From assembly GCF_007993755.1 (NCBI RefSeq), contig NZ_CP042467.1, positions 2,318,001 through 2,382,000 on the forward strand: a stretch of DNA of 64,000 nucleotides, in the 5' to 3' direction. The DNA is from Microvenator marinus (GTDB taxonomy: Bacteria; Myxococcota_A; Bradymonadia; Bradymonadales; Bradymonadaceae). The position numbers and the translations under genes are program-made. Below, piece after piece: positions 17,986 through 27,226 of the stretch (positions within the stretch are counted from its first letter, which is position 1; each line of letters opens with the position of its first letter). The notes below the pieces were generated by a model. That model ran no database searches. It saw nothing but the letters and a program-made list of their open reading frames with translations, and was not told where the DNA came from.

Positions 17986-19986
17986 GTGCTCTCATATGGC
18001 CCGTACAAAGTAATCCGCGAGCTTGGAAGTGGTGGTATGGGCCGCGTTTATCTGGCGGAGGGGCCGCGTGGAGAGCAGGTTGCGGTCAAGAGCCTGAAGG
18101 ACCTTGGACCATCCCGTATTGAGGCCATTCGCCGCGAAGTGACGCTTCTTCGCGACCTGCACCATCCAAATATTGTGCGATTCTTCGACGAGGGTTTGGA
18201 CGAGGAGCAACCCTGGTACGCCATGGAGTTTATCGAGGGCATCTCGCTCCGCGATATGATCGACGGTGAGACTATGGAAACGGTGGTCGACGCCTCGCTT
18301 TTGTCCACAAATATTGTTGGGAAAGGCCCCGCAGCCGAGCCTGCGGGCGTCAAGAACTGGCGCGAGCTCATGCCTGTGATCTGCGACGTCCTGAGCGGGC
18401 TCAACGCCATTCACGCTGTCGGAGTCATCCACCGCGATATTAAGCCCGAAAACATCCTCGTTCGCCCCGACCATAGTGCGGTCCTCTTGGATTTTGGCGT
18501 AGCCGGAAAGCTGACGGGAATCATTGATCGCGAAGAACTCTCGGACTCGACTGACGTGGGCGCTACGCCTGCTTACGCCCCGCCGGAACAACAAGTGGGC
18601 GAAGCAGTGGACGCGAGGGCGGACATGTACGCCCTTGGCGGAACGCTCTTCGAGGTGCTCACGGGCATGCTCCCCTATCGCGCGCGCACTGCCATCGCCA
18701 TGTATACGGCGCATGTGGAGGAGCCGATTCCGTCAGTACGCGACTTCAACCCGGAGGTGCCCGCCTCGCTCGACCGCCTCGTAGGCCGACTCCTGGCCAA
18801 GGCGCCGCGGGACCGCCCTGGATTTGCATTCGATGTGGACCTCGAAATGCGCGAGATCCTCGGCATGCCTGCCCCTGAGTACAAGCCCGCGTCGTATATC
18901 TACCACCCAATGTTTACCGGACGTGCCGCGGAGCTCGACCAGCTCCGAGATTTCCTGCGCGGAACCGCCCAGGGCAAGTCACTACTGGCCACAGTGAAGG
19001 GGATTGCGGGGATCGGGAAGACCCGGCTCCTTCAAGAGCTGGTGCGCGACGCGCAGGAACGCACCCAGATTGTAGTGGTGCAAAGTCGCGGGGCACGGAC
19101 CGCGGTGGAGCGCGCGTGGGATCGAATCAGTTTTGAGAGGCAATCGGCATTTGAAGCGCTGGATCTGAGCCAGATTCACGACCCGACCTACGTCGAGTGG
19201 ATGCGAAGCGTGCTGGTGCGTGCCGTCAAAGAAAAGCCGCTCGTGATCGTGTTTGATGACGCACCGAATCTGGACGACGACTCCATTCACGCGATTGTGG
19301 CGCTGGCTGGCGCGCCGATTCCGGGTATGAGCGTGATTTTGAGTATGCGAAGTGATGACCCGGAGACGCCGGCCTTCGCTGATATGCCCGTGGACCTTTC
19401 ACTACACCTCAAAGAGCTCACCCGCGCGGACGTCGAGCTCATGCTTCGCTCCATGCTCGCCCTTAAAACCGTGCCCGAGAGGCATCTGGACTTTGTGATC
19501 CGGCAGTCACAGGGAAACCCTTTTGTGGTGGCGGAATTGGTGCGCTACGGCATGGAGCTCGGCCTTATCTGGCGGCGCGATGGCATGTGGGAGTTTAAGC
19601 CGGACGCGAACGTGGACGTCTGGAAGGATATCCCGGTACCCGACAGGCTCGCGCGCATGTACTTCAGGCGTTTTGTGCGGCTGCCGAGCAAGGAGCGCGA
19701 CATTCTCTACGCGATTTCGATTGCCGGGGATGGTGCGCCCGAAGAGCTCATCCGCTCGATTTGCCTGGACCTCACTTCACTCGGGGCATTGGTCGCACGC
19801 GAGATTGTGCTTCCGGTGGACGACGGCACGGTCCGTCTCTATCAGCCGCGTATGGTGGAGATCATTTTGGAGTCGATGGATGCGCATAAGCGCGAGCTTT
19901 ATGAGGAACGCGCGACCCATTGGTGGAAAGCGTTTTCGAAGGCTCGGACCAAGCGGTTGGGAGCCGTCAAAGGTCCAAAGAGCTAG
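17986..19986 (+). CDS. Ser/Thr protein kinase fused to a P-loop NTPase domain
   Basis: A 666-residue protein. I choose the GTG at 17986, six bases after GGAG. The frame is open from a TTG at 17941 without such a site. The kinase domain fills about residues 1-290: GSGGMGRVYLA, VAVKSL with the ATP lysine, catalytic IHRDIKPENILV (Asp about 151), LLDFGVAG and TPAYAPPEQ. A short insert follows the hinge. A linker leads to a second P-loop, GIAGIGKTRLL (Lys about 345), in an AAA/STAND-like domain. The PknK-like families with this order usually continue into TPR repeats; this one ends soon after the NTPase, so it is a short form. It probably phosphorylates targets in the cytoplasm under control of the NTPase module. 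Confidence 0.88.
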   Translation: MLSYGPYKVIRELGSGGMGRVYLAEGPRGEQVAVKSLKDLGPSRIEAIRREVTLLRDLHHPNIVRFFDEGLDEEQPWYAMEFIEGISLRDMIDGETMETVVDASLLSTNIVGKGPAAEPAGVKNWRELMPVICDVLSGLNAIHAVGVIHRDIKPENILVRPDHSAVLLDFGVAGKLTGIIDREELSDSTDVGATPAYAPPEQQVGEAVDARADMYALGGTLFEVLTGMLPYRARTAIAMYTAHVEEPIPSVRDFNPEVPASLDRLVGRLLAKAPRDRPGFAFDVDLEMREILGMPAPEYKPASYIYHPMFTGRAAELDQLRDFLRGTAQGKSLLATVKGIAGIGKTRLLQELVRDAQERTQIVVVQSRGARTAVERAWDRISFERQSAFEALDLSQIHDPTYVEWMRSVLVRAVKEKPLVIVFDDAPNLDDDSIHAIVALAGAPIPGMSVILSMRSDDPETPAFADMPVDLSLHLKELTRADVELMLRSMLALKTVPERHLDFVIRQSQGNPFVVAELVRYGMELGLIWRRDGMWEFKPDANVDVWKDIPVPDRLARMYFRRFVRLPSKERDILYAISIAGDGAPEELIRSICLDLTSLGALVAREIVLPVDDGTVRLYQPRMVEIILESMDAHKRELYEERATHWWKAFSKARTKRLGAVKGPKS

Positions 19987-20696
19987 AAGGTGACGTCTAC
20001 ACCGCTCAAGAATCCCACAAAATGCGCGTCGCGGTCAGCATCCATGATGTACGTGCCTGAGAAGCCGCCCCATGGCTCAATCTTAACGCCGGGAGAGACC
20101 TGAAGGGGTACGCGCAAACCTAGTGACCAGAGCACCCCGTACGAGGTCTGAGGGGTTTGCCGGAAAGTCCCCGCCTCTTCTCCGATAGGTGTAAAGTCGA
20201 TCTCTTGAGCGTTCACGGGTTGACTCAGAAACCCCGAGACATTGATCGCCGGCACGAGCACTGGGTTTTCTAGGGCGAGCACGATGCCGAGGTCTGGGCT
20301 AATGAATTGGCCGGCATCGCTGGTGCCGGCACCTACGCCGCCGCGAAGGGCGATATAGTCCTCCAAGATGGTGTACTTTCCACCGACATGGCCGGTGAAA
20401 AAGAGCGGACTCAGGTCTTCATCGATGGGCTCGTAATCCGCATCGATTTGCCCCAACGCAAACTCTGCCCCAATTTCCAAGCCACTACCGAGCCCCTGAC
20501 GGGCGCGAAGCGCGCCACCCAAAATGCTCGGGTCGAACGACTCCTGCTGCGTGAGGAACATGCCGCCGACTTGCGTTTCCCCACTCTTGAGCGCATTCGC
20601 TCCCTCAAGCCCACCAATCTTGGCAGGCGGTGAAAACACATGGGCCACACAACCGGTGCCCAAAAGAACAACAACCAAAAATAGTAATTTCTGCAT
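19983..20696 (-). CDS. Small envelope lipoprotein, probably beta-rich
   Basis: A 237-residue protein. MQKLLFLVVVLLGTGC is a lipoprotein signal with lipobox GTGC. The rest is Gly-rich with alternating strands (for example GLEIGAEFALGQ and YGVLWSLGLRVPL) and ends in VDVTF, so a small barrel or beta sandwich at the outer membrane is likely. No family was recognised. Its stop shares the bases CTAG with the stop of the convergent kinase gene. It lies 31 bases after the RCC1 lipoprotein gene and may be on the same transcript. Confidence 0.65.
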   Translation of the reverse strand: MQKLLFLVVVLLGTGCVAHVFSPPAKIGGLEGANALKSGETQVGGMFLTQQESFDPSILGGALRARQGLGSGLEIGAEFALGQIDADYEPIDEDLSPLFFTGHVGGKYTILEDYIALRGGVGAGTSDAGQFISPDLGIVLALENPVLVPAINVSGFLSQPVNAQEIDFTPIGEEAGTFRQTPQTSYGVLWSLGLRVPLQVSPGVKIEPWGGFSGTYIMDADRDAHFVGFLSGVDVTF

Positions 20697-20727
20697 TCCA
20701 AACCGTTACGCCGCATTCGCAGGGCAG

Positions 20728-22443
20728 TCAATTGGAGCCAGAGAACTCTACCTTTTTTGCGCTTGCACTCGAAACATAAGTGCCATCTCCCAATTGCCCG
20801 CTTGAGTTTCGCCCCCAGCAGTAAAGCCTTCCTTCAGAATCGATAGCACAAGCGCCCCCAGAACCAGCGTCCACACGTGTGGCATTGGGCACCTCTGTGT
20901 TGAGGGTGGGCTGCATCAGTGTTTGGGCGGAACCACCACCTGCAAACTCGCCCCAGCAATAAAGTTGGTCAGACACAGTTACAAAACACCGGGTCGTCTT
21001 GCCAATCGAGAACTCGGCGATATCGAGAGTAGTAATCTCTGTAGGAAACTCGAAAAACTGGTTGAAATCCATTCCGATACAGCTGGTCCCGAACGCGACG
21101 TCGGCAGATATCATGCACGTTAACTCGTCCCCAGCCGCCACGGCCTTTATGTTAGCAATGCTATAGACCGATCCAGGAGACGTCCTTTGTTCAACCGGAG
21201 GATTGCTTTGATCGCCGAGTTTGTTGAAGCCATTTGCTCCCCAGCATTTAACAATTCCGTCGAAAAGGTCCTCGATCACGCATGTATGGTCATCTCCCGC
21301 ACTAACTGCCAATACGTTGGAAAGCCCTGTTACCTCCATCGGAGAAAACTGAGTATCCGTGTTACCAATACCCAACTGGCCGTCGACATTGGCCCCCCAA
21401 CAACTTGTTTGGCCGTCGATTAGAACGCAGGCATGGGAGGCGCCACAAGAAAAGGAGTCTACGCCTGACGCTACCATGCGTGGCACGTGGTCACTCGTCG
21501 AACCCCCAATTCCAGTTCCCAAAGCACCACTTTCGTTTGATCCCCAACACCGCAAGACGGCGCTGGTATCCAATGCACAAGTGTAATTGCGACCCGCATT
21601 GATACTAACAACATCAGTCAATCCCTCCACGAGGACAGGTGTAGGAGATCCGGGACCGTCGTAGCCAAGTTGATCGAAGTCATTGCTGCCCCAACAATAA
21701 ACGCGCCCTGTTGAAATCAGCGCACAAGCGTGCTCCTCGCCCAATGCCACATCGGTTGCCCCAACACACTCGCCCTCATCACATAAAGTGTCACAGATAT
21801 TGGAGCAAACCCCGCAGTTTTCCGAGTTGGAAAGGAAAAACTCCGGCGCCCTACAACTTCCTCCGCAAAGGACCTGATTTGACGGACACTCACAATTTCC
21901 TTGGTCACACACTTGACCCATCTCACACGCGTTCCCGCATGTTCCACAATTTTGAGTGGAGTTAAACCAGACTTCTTCCCTGCATTCCCCTTCACAAAAA
22001 AGGCTAGGTACCGCATCACAGAAACTTTGGCTGCCGTCACACCGAATGACACCGTTGGACCGACAATCTCCTTCTTGGATCTCACATGACTCGCCCTCAC
22101 CGATGCAGGCTGTAGACAAGTCGCACCCGGAAGGAGGTTGCTCCGTGAGATTGCAGATTGTGGACACTTGGTCGTCAGCACAAGCCTTTACACCAGGGGT
22201 TTCGCATTCGCCTTCCCCCACCAGACAAACCTCACCGACATCATGAGTTTCATCAACTTCACCATCACAGTCGTTGTCGAGACCATCGCACAGCTCGATA
22301 CCACCTGCGGTCAGTTTGCATTCTTCCGGATTGTTGGTCGTGCCAGAGCCATTCTCAGGTGATTTGGTCTCCCCCGAACAACCGCTCAAACAAAGACTCA
22401 ACACTCCGGAGATTATCAGGTTTCTATTGGTCCAATTTGTCAT
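20728..22443 (-). CDS. Cys-rich lipoprotein with a MopE motif and RCC1 repeats
   Basis: A 571-residue protein. I use the ATG at 22443, which has AGGGGAG four bases upstream; an in-frame ATG five codons earlier lacks one. The lipobox is LSGC. Residues about 45-75 contain the metal-binding-type motif DGLDNDCDGEVDE. Cys-rich segments follow (CGTCGNACE, CGVCSNICD), similar to Stig1-like modules. From about residue 230 there are RCC1 (regulator of chromosome condensation) repeats, with recurring CALxxxGRVYCWGSNxxxQLG, which fold as a beta-propeller. It is probably a surface-exposed adhesive or binding protein. It shares its N-terminal design with the MopE-type genes at 23.2-31.1 kb. Confidence 0.88.
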   Translation of the reverse strand: MTNWTNRNLIISGVLSLCLSGCSGETKSPENGSGTTNNPEECKLTAGGIELCDGLDNDCDGEVDETHDVGEVCLVGEGECETPGVKACADDQVSTICNLTEQPPSGCDLSTACIGEGESCEIQEGDCRSNGVIRCDGSQSFCDAVPSLFCEGECREEVWFNSTQNCGTCGNACEMGQVCDQGNCECPSNQVLCGGSCRAPEFFLSNSENCGVCSNICDTLCDEGECVGATDVALGEEHACALISTGRVYCWGSNDFDQLGYDGPGSPTPVLVEGLTDVVSINAGRNYTCALDTSAVLRCWGSNESGALGTGIGGSTSDHVPRMVASGVDSFSCGASHACVLIDGQTSCWGANVDGQLGIGNTDTQFSPMEVTGLSNVLAVSAGDDHTCVIEDLFDGIVKCWGANGFNKLGDQSNPPVEQRTSPGSVYSIANIKAVAAGDELTCMISADVAFGTSCIGMDFNQFFEFPTEITTLDIAEFSIGKTTRCFVTVSDQLYCWGEFAGGGSAQTLMQPTLNTEVPNATRVDAGSGGACAIDSEGRLYCWGRNSSGQLGDGTYVSSASAKKVEFSGSN

Positions 22444-22724
22444 GCTGCTCCCCTTCATTCACGCTTACGTCCTGGGAGAATTCAACAGCTTGGATTCCCC
22501 CCAAAGATCGTGGGTTACTTAGATTTCGAACACGAAGTGCACCCTAAAAATGCCTGCAGGTCAAGTCTTTAATCCATCTGGCAATCGTAGAAATTCGATT
22601 CCGCCGGCACTCATTGCGCAAGATTGCGGCGGGTTATTCGAATGTTAGGTTGGAATCGTTAGATTCGGTTGTTGCCAAAGCCACCGGCGTAAATGTTACC
22701 TCAAATCACTTAACCTTTTTCGGT

Positions 22725-23113
22725 TTATTGTGGCCGGCAGTACTCTTGTCCGACTGGACCGCAGAAGGCGCCGGTGCGACAATCTCGCTCTGCAACACAA
22801 CCGTAGGTGCAAGCGGTGGTTGGTGGATTGGTGCCAGGATCAAACACTCTACAGATTCCAGCATCTCGCGGGCAATCGTCGTCGTCGTCTGTATGGATTG
22901 TGAAGTAAGGATTAACAGCTTCCGGGGTTGTTGACCCACCATTAATCATACACACGCTGACCTGGGCGCCATTAATTGAAGATCGTCCGCACAGCATAGG
23001 TCAATGGGAGGACTGGCTTAAAGGCAGACGTCGCGCCCCTCATTCTCATTGCCACAAGATGCAGCCAAACCCAGGGTAATTGTTGCGAGTAAAATTAAAT
23101 TTTTGGCGTTCAT
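22725..23113 (-). pseudogene. Decayed copy of the Cys-rich lipoprotein gene at 27270
   Basis: The start region is intact: ATG at 23113 opens a lipoprotein signal (MNAKNLILLATITLGL, then AASC) but stops at a TAA at 23018 after 31 codons. In another frame, 22997-22725 encodes the last about 90 residues of the same family (CMINGGSTTPEA, CRVFDPG, FCGPVGQEYCRPQ), paralogous to the C-terminus of the gene at 27270-28382. The roughly 250-residue centre is missing and the frame is broken. The promoter and leader are almost identical to those of the intact gene. It is a deletion derivative unless the 31-residue peptide or the C-terminal piece has its own use. Confidence 0.88.
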
Positions 23114-23156
23114 TCATCCCCCTAAAACATCGGGAAGGTGTGTTATTGTGTCGTCA
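23101..23156 (-). repeat. 56-bp inverted repeat, copy A
   Basis: Identical over 56 bases, in opposite orientation, to 27227-27282. It covers the leader, ribosome-binding site and first codons of the decayed lipoprotein gene. The segment between the copies is about 4.1 kb and carries the four-gene operon 23209-27084. Confidence 0.93.
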
Positions 23157-23157
23157 A

Positions 23158-23186
23158 TTTATAGGTGACTCGAAAACTTGAATCAA
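23158..23186 (-). promoter_or_regulatory. Promoter of the decayed lipoprotein copy
   Basis: On the minus strand TTGATT and TATAAA are separated by exactly 17 bases. The same arrangement is found before the intact gene at 27270, and GCGCCAAAA with TTGACTTGATTC is conserved around the -35 in both copies. The -10 here (TATAAA) is closer to consensus than in the intact gene. Confidence 0.65.
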
Positions 23187-23208
23187 GTCAATTTTTTGGC
23201 GCCAATGT

Positions 23209-24639
23209 CTATCGACACACGGCAGTCCTTGTTTGCGAAGTGCGGGTTCCCTCACACTCTTGAAGAATCTGATTGTACGTAAAGGAGCACGTCGAATACG
23301 CGGCAGAAGTGCCGCAAGCGGGCAAACTTCCGGCCCATCCCTCCACGCCGTCCCTCGGAATACACGAAGACCTAAAGCGGTCAGCCACGCAATTTTGCCC
23401 GGAGCGATTTGTCACGGTATAGAGATGTTCGTTGGTCCCGTTACAGTTGTAGTCGTGGGTTCGCGTCGCGCTCGGCGGCGGGTTCATTCCATCAGCAAAG
23501 TAGGAAGTCTGACCGGGGTAGGCGTCGGGGTCCGAATCCTGACAGTCGTTGCCATTGGTCGTTCGCCAAGTAGCGGTGCTGGCGTTATTGCATTGTGCAC
23601 GCGCCGTGGAAGCTGCTGGAGCCGAACAGAACCGGCCAATCGTTCCACTCGCAAATCCGTCGCCATCACAATCTAAGTAATAGACCGTCGCGTCCGTAGC
23701 GTTCTCGTCAATATTTCCATCGCAGTTGTTATCGACGTTATCGCAAACTTCGGCGGCACCCGGGTTGATGGCCGAGTTCGTGTCGTTGCAGTCATTCCCG
23801 CCTAAGATACACACGGCGGGGTTGCCCACCACCGTCATCGACTCGTCGCAATAATTATCCCCGTCGTCATCACAGCCTTCGTCCACCTCGCCGTCACAGT
23901 CATTGTCGATTCCATCACACGTCATCTCTTCAGCCTCAGGAGGCGTGGCAGGTGAGACGCTGCAAGTTGTGGTGCCGTCTTCGGCGCAGACCAAGGCTCC
24001 CGTGGCAACACATGCGCCCACACCCACAGTGCACTCAGTGCCTAAGTCAAAACCTTCGTCCACCTCACCATCACAATCGTCGTCCGAGTCGTTGCACAAC
24101 TCGGTGCCGCCCTCTTCGCCGGCAACGGCGCTGCATGCGGCCGTGCCGTCGTCCTGACACACGATGGTGCCTTCATTGAGACACGCACCCTCCCCAGCTG
24201 AGCACGCCTCGCCCAAGTCGAAGTCTTCGTCGACCTCGCCATCACAGTCGTTGTCGATTTCGTCGCAAACTTCGGGCTCGGGCGTTCCCTCTTGGGCAAT
24301 ACACGCCACGGAAACTTCGTCGTCACCGCACACGGTCACACCCTCGGCCTGACATGCCCCGACGCCAGCCGTGCAGGCCTCTCCGAGCTCAAAACCTTCG
24401 TCCACCTCACCGTCACAGTCGTTGTCGATTCGGTCACAGACCTCAACGCCGGCCTTGGTGACCACGCAATTGGGGTCCGGCGTAGGCGTGGACTCGTTAT
24501 TCGACTCGTTGTTGGAATTATTGATGTTGTTTTGCCCATTGTTTTGAGGCTGCTGAGTCGAGGGACCATCATCTCCACAGGCAACGAACGCCGAGACAAG
24601 TACAATCAAAGCAAACGAGCGGTTCAATCGAGTATTCAT
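23209..24639 (-). CDS. MopE-type repeat lipoprotein
   Basis: A 476-residue exported lipoprotein (signal then FVACG). An Asn-rich linker (NNGQNNINNSNNESNNES) precedes at least five copies of the motif [DN]DxDNDCDGEVDE-[GD]-F-x-L-G, spaced about 50 residues with paired cysteines, the repeat seen in the copper-regulated MopE family and many Myxococcota surface proteins. Later copies take the form CNDTNSAINPGAAEVCD. The C-terminal about 120 residues are Cys-containing and not recognised. Metal binding is suggested by the family and the clustered Asp, not shown here. It is the last gene of a four-gene operon, 11 bases after the Ig-like lipoprotein. Confidence 0.9.
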   Translation of the reverse strand: MNTRLNRSFALIVLVSAFVACGDDGPSTQQPQNNGQNNINNSNNESNNESTPTPDPNCVVTKAGVEVCDRIDNDCDGEVDEGFELGEACTAGVGACQAEGVTVCGDDEVSVACIAQEGTPEPEVCDEIDNDCDGEVDEDFDLGEACSAGEGACLNEGTIVCQDDGTAACSAVAGEEGGTELCNDSDDDCDGEVDEGFDLGTECTVGVGACVATGALVCAEDGTTTCSVSPATPPEAEEMTCDGIDNDCDGEVDEGCDDDGDNYCDESMTVVGNPAVCILGGNDCNDTNSAINPGAAEVCDNVDNNCDGNIDENATDATVYYLDCDGDGFASGTIGRFCSAPAASTARAQCNNASTATWRTTNGNDCQDSDPDAYPGQTSYFADGMNPPPSATRTHDYNCNGTNEHLYTVTNRSGQNCVADRFRSSCIPRDGVEGWAGSLPACGTSAAYSTCSFTYNQILQECEGTRTSQTRTAVCR

Positions 24640-24650
24640 ACGTTACCTAC

Positions 24651-25049
24651 TTAATTTCCGATCACTTCAAAGGTGATAAACGACTCGCCTGTGCGGCCTT
24701 TTGAGTCAGTTGCGCGGGCACTTACCGTGTGTTCGCCCACGGGGAATTCATGTGTGACATCACTTCCCGTTTTAAACGGAGTCTCATTCTGAAGCCAAAC
24801 AATTCCGCTTGAGATATCGTTTTGGTCGACATCGGCCGCCACGGCCACGAGCCTGACAGGGCTCGTTACTTGAGCATTATCTCTCGGTAGCGTGATGGTG
24901 ATGATAGGGAGCATCTCCTCGACCGGCATATCTGGCTCGCTCTCGTCTGGCTCGTTCATATCGGGAACTTCCCCACCAGGAGGGTCGTACTCGAAGGTGT
25001 AACAAGAGGCGCCCAAGAGAGCGCAAAGCAACACGAGGAGAAACTTCAT
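24651..25049 (-). CDS. Small lipoprotein with an Ig-like domain
   Basis: A 132-residue protein. Signal MKFLLVLLCALLGASC has lipobox GASC. An acidic Pro/Met linker (PDMNEPDESEPDMPVEEM) is followed by one Ig-like beta sandwich of about 85 residues (ITITLPRDNAQV to HTVSARATDSKGRTG), the pattern of domains that bind sugars or other envelope parts. GGAGG lies five bases before the start and its ATG overlaps the stop of the gene before it, so it is translationally coupled. Confidence 0.75.
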   Translation of the reverse strand: MKFLLVLLCALLGASCYTFEYDPPGGEVPDMNEPDESEPDMPVEEMLPIITITLPRDNAQVTSPVRLVAVAADVDQNDISSGIVWLQNETPFKTGSDVTHEFPVGEHTVSARATDSKGRTGESFITFEVIGN

Positions 25050-26428
25050 TGGAACCTCCAGACGAAACCGTCGGCCGTGGGGGTTAGGCGACTCGCTTCA
25101 GCTTCATCATCGCCGGCCACCAAGCCATAAATGCCCCAAACGGCGAGCCCGAGCCCCGCGCCCACCAGCGAGATTCCGCCCACAGAGTAAAGGTTGGCCT
25201 TGGATTTTCGGTCGTTGAATTCGTCTTCGCTGATGAAGTCGGCTGTCCCCGAATCACAACCGGAAGCACTCTCGGTGGTAAAACCCGTACAAATCAAATC
25301 CTGAGCCTCGCCGTGCCCAAGGTAAATCAGTGCACCTCCCACGCCGGCGAGCACGATTCCACCCGATGTGAGGGCGATAGCGGACCAATTGGTGGAACCC
25401 GAATCGTCCTCGGCTGCTGGCGCGTCCACACTCACAGCGAAAGTCTGTTCTACGAATCCGACGAACGCTGGCGTGTCGCGCGTCTCGGTCCAGGTCACAC
25501 GCCCCTGTTTCATGTGCCCGAAAAGCGTGGGCGCGGTATTCATAGTCGCAGGCTGCCTTAGCCCCACAACCTCATCAAATCCGCCCCAGAATGCGACTGC
25601 GGCCATCACTTCTTCGGCACTTCTTCGGGCTTCAAACGAGTCGTCTCCCATCACGAGTGAGTCGATTTCTTTGGTGGATAGCGGAACCACCACGGACTTT
25701 CCGGCAGGGACTTTGAGTCTCCAGACGGGGCTTCGCTGGCCTTCGCACTCGATATAGAGGAATACGTCGGAGTCGGGAGCTACAGGATAGGCGCCTTCCT
25801 TGATCTGGGTGCCATTGAGGTAGCGACGGCATTCGCGGTTTTCACGCAATTCGATACCCACGCGCGAGCCCGGAGTTTCCAAGAGTTCAGCCTTGGTATC
25901 CTTCATCAAGGCAAGTATGTCAGGCGGCGAGCTCTTGAGGTTTGGGGCCATCATCGGGAAATAGCGCGCGAGCAGCGTGGCCGTGGTCTTCATGTCATCT
26001 TCGCGCTTGAGCCCTTTGTATGCCCTGACCATGATAAGCGAAGCTTCGTAGAGTTGGGCAATGAGGTCTGGACGCGTCACGACGTAGTCGAAGTGTTGGA
26101 TGCCCTTTTGAAGTACGGGCGAGAGGATTTTGAGCGCGTCTTCGTTTCCCGCATAGAAAAACTGGTTGATACCTGATGCAATTTGCTCGGAGATCCCGGA
26201 GAATTCTGCGGCAGCATCAGGATCGGGCTCGACTCGGTGTTCCAATACTCTCTGGAAGACTGGGTCGCCGAAGACCACGTCTCTTCCGCCAGCTGTTAAG
26301 AGCTCTGCCATTCGCGTGGCTACCGAGGTGGAGCCTTCGGTATCATCGAGCGGGAGGACCGCGATTCGTCCCTGAGCGTGAGCAGATGCCGAGAGAAAAA
26401 AAAGTGAAAGGAAAATCAGAATCTTCAA
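25046..26428 (-). CDS. Exported protein of unknown function with C-terminal membrane segments
   Basis: A 460-residue protein with a signal peptide cut after AHA. The mature N-terminus RIAVLPLDDTEGSTSVATRM resembles the first strand and helix of TolB-N/FlgT-type or CsgG-like periplasmic domains. Helical middle, then two Gly/Ala-rich hydrophobic segments near residues 345-370 and 410-440 (GGIVLAGVGGALIYLG, GGISLVGAGLGLAVWG). Related two-span tails occur in the next gene upstream, which suggests a shared complex. Overlaps neighbours by 4 bases on both sides. Not assigned to a family. Confidence 0.65.
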   Translation of the reverse strand: MKILIFLSLFFLSASAHAQGRIAVLPLDDTEGSTSVATRMAELLTAGGRDVVFGDPVFQRVLEHRVEPDPDAAAEFSGISEQIASGINQFFYAGNEDALKILSPVLQKGIQHFDYVVTRPDLIAQLYEASLIMVRAYKGLKREDDMKTTATLLARYFPMMAPNLKSSPPDILALMKDTKAELLETPGSRVGIELRENRECRRYLNGTQIKEGAYPVAPDSDVFLYIECEGQRSPVWRLKVPAGKSVVVPLSTKEIDSLVMGDDSFEARRSAEEVMAAVAFWGGFDEVVGLRQPATMNTAPTLFGHMKQGRVTWTETRDTPAFVGFVEQTFAVSVDAPAAEDDSGSTNWSAIALTSGGIVLAGVGGALIYLGHGEAQDLICTGFTTESASGCDSGTADFISEDEFNDRKSKANLYSVGGISLVGAGLGLAVWGIYGLVAGDDEAEASRLTPTADGFVWRFQ

Positions 26429-27084
26429 AACTGCCCCCTTAAACCAAAGGGAGACACGTTAAGGCTCATGGGCGCCGGTTCTTCGGGTGTTCCGAGAATC
26501 CACCACGCAACGCCACCACCGATGGCGAGTGCTCCGGCTGCGCTTAAACCTATCGCAAGCCCGTATTGCGGATCGCCCTCTTCAAGACAGACATTGTTGA
26601 CTTGAAGTTCACACTCAGCCTGCCAAAAAGGGATCGAGCCAAGCGCGAGACCAAGCCCGGCGACCCCGAGCACGATCGGTCCCACGGTGTTCAGCGTCGT
26701 ACGCTGCTCGGGGGTGATGACCACGGGTGGCTCCACGGTCTTGATCTCCTTTTGCTTGTCCAACTCACGGCGAGAGCGCTCCTCCATCAAGTGGAGTTCT
26801 CCGCCTTCAGGCGCCGTGAGCAACGCATCGCGATTTTGGTCGATCAGCTCAAGCACGTGGGCATGTTCACCCATGGCCTGTAGTGTTTTGATGCGCCAAT
26901 AGAGGTATTGTGGGCTCTCTTCAGCTCGCAAGGCTTGCTCAAGACTGAGCATCGCAGCCTCGTAGTTTTGAGCCTCATAGGAAGATTTGGCCTTCTCAAA
27001 ATGCTCCGAGCCCGCCCCTTGTGCAAAGGCGGTTGAGCTTAGGGCCAAGACGAATACGGCGTAAATTGTTGCGTGCTTAATCAT
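26425..27084 (-). CDS. Exported TPR-like protein with two membrane segments
   Basis: A 219-residue protein. The signal peptide ends after AFA. Residues about 25-110 look like TPR helices (AKSSYEAQNYEAAMLSLEQ). Two hydrophobic segments follow near residues 133-150 and 176-196 (GPIVLGVAGLGLALGS, GLSAAGALAIGGGVAWWIL), like the paired spans of the next gene. It is the first gene of the operon 27084 to 23209, whose members overlap by ATGA except the last. This supports a shared envelope assembly with the MopE-type and Ig-like lipoproteins; the role itself is not known. Confidence 0.68.
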   Translation of the reverse strand: MIKHATIYAVFVLALSSTAFAQGAGSEHFEKAKSSYEAQNYEAAMLSLEQALRAEESPQYLYWRIKTLQAMGEHAHVLELIDQNRDALLTAPEGGELHLMEERSRRELDKQKEIKTVEPPVVITPEQRTTLNTVGPIVLGVAGLGLALGSIPFWQAECELQVNNVCLEEGDPQYGLAIGLSAAGALAIGGGVAWWILGTPEEPAPMSLNVSPFGLRGQF

Positions 27085-27196
27085 CCCCCACCATTCTGCG
27101 GGTCCACAAAGTTGAGTCTTGAGAAAACCGGAGCGTCAGAATTCTGTCAAGCCTGAATTTTTGTTGTTGCCCAAATTTTTGCGCCAAAATCTTGAC

Positions 27197-27225
27197 TTGA
27201 TTCGAATTCTCAGTTCTTCTATACA
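27197..27225 (+). promoter_or_regulatory. Promoter of Cys-rich lipoprotein gene 27270
   Basis: TTGATT at 27197 and TATACA at 27220 are separated by 17 bases. The spacer differs from the copy at 23158-23186 but the boxes and spacing agree, which is comparative support for this being the real promoter. Confidence 0.7.
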
Positions 27226-27226
27226 C

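Noticed and set aside
23880-24440. Regular DNA repeats that could suggest a CRISPR array or satellite
   Set aside because: They are in frame and encode the MopE-type DNDCDGEVDE units; spacing is about 150 bases and spacers are coding.
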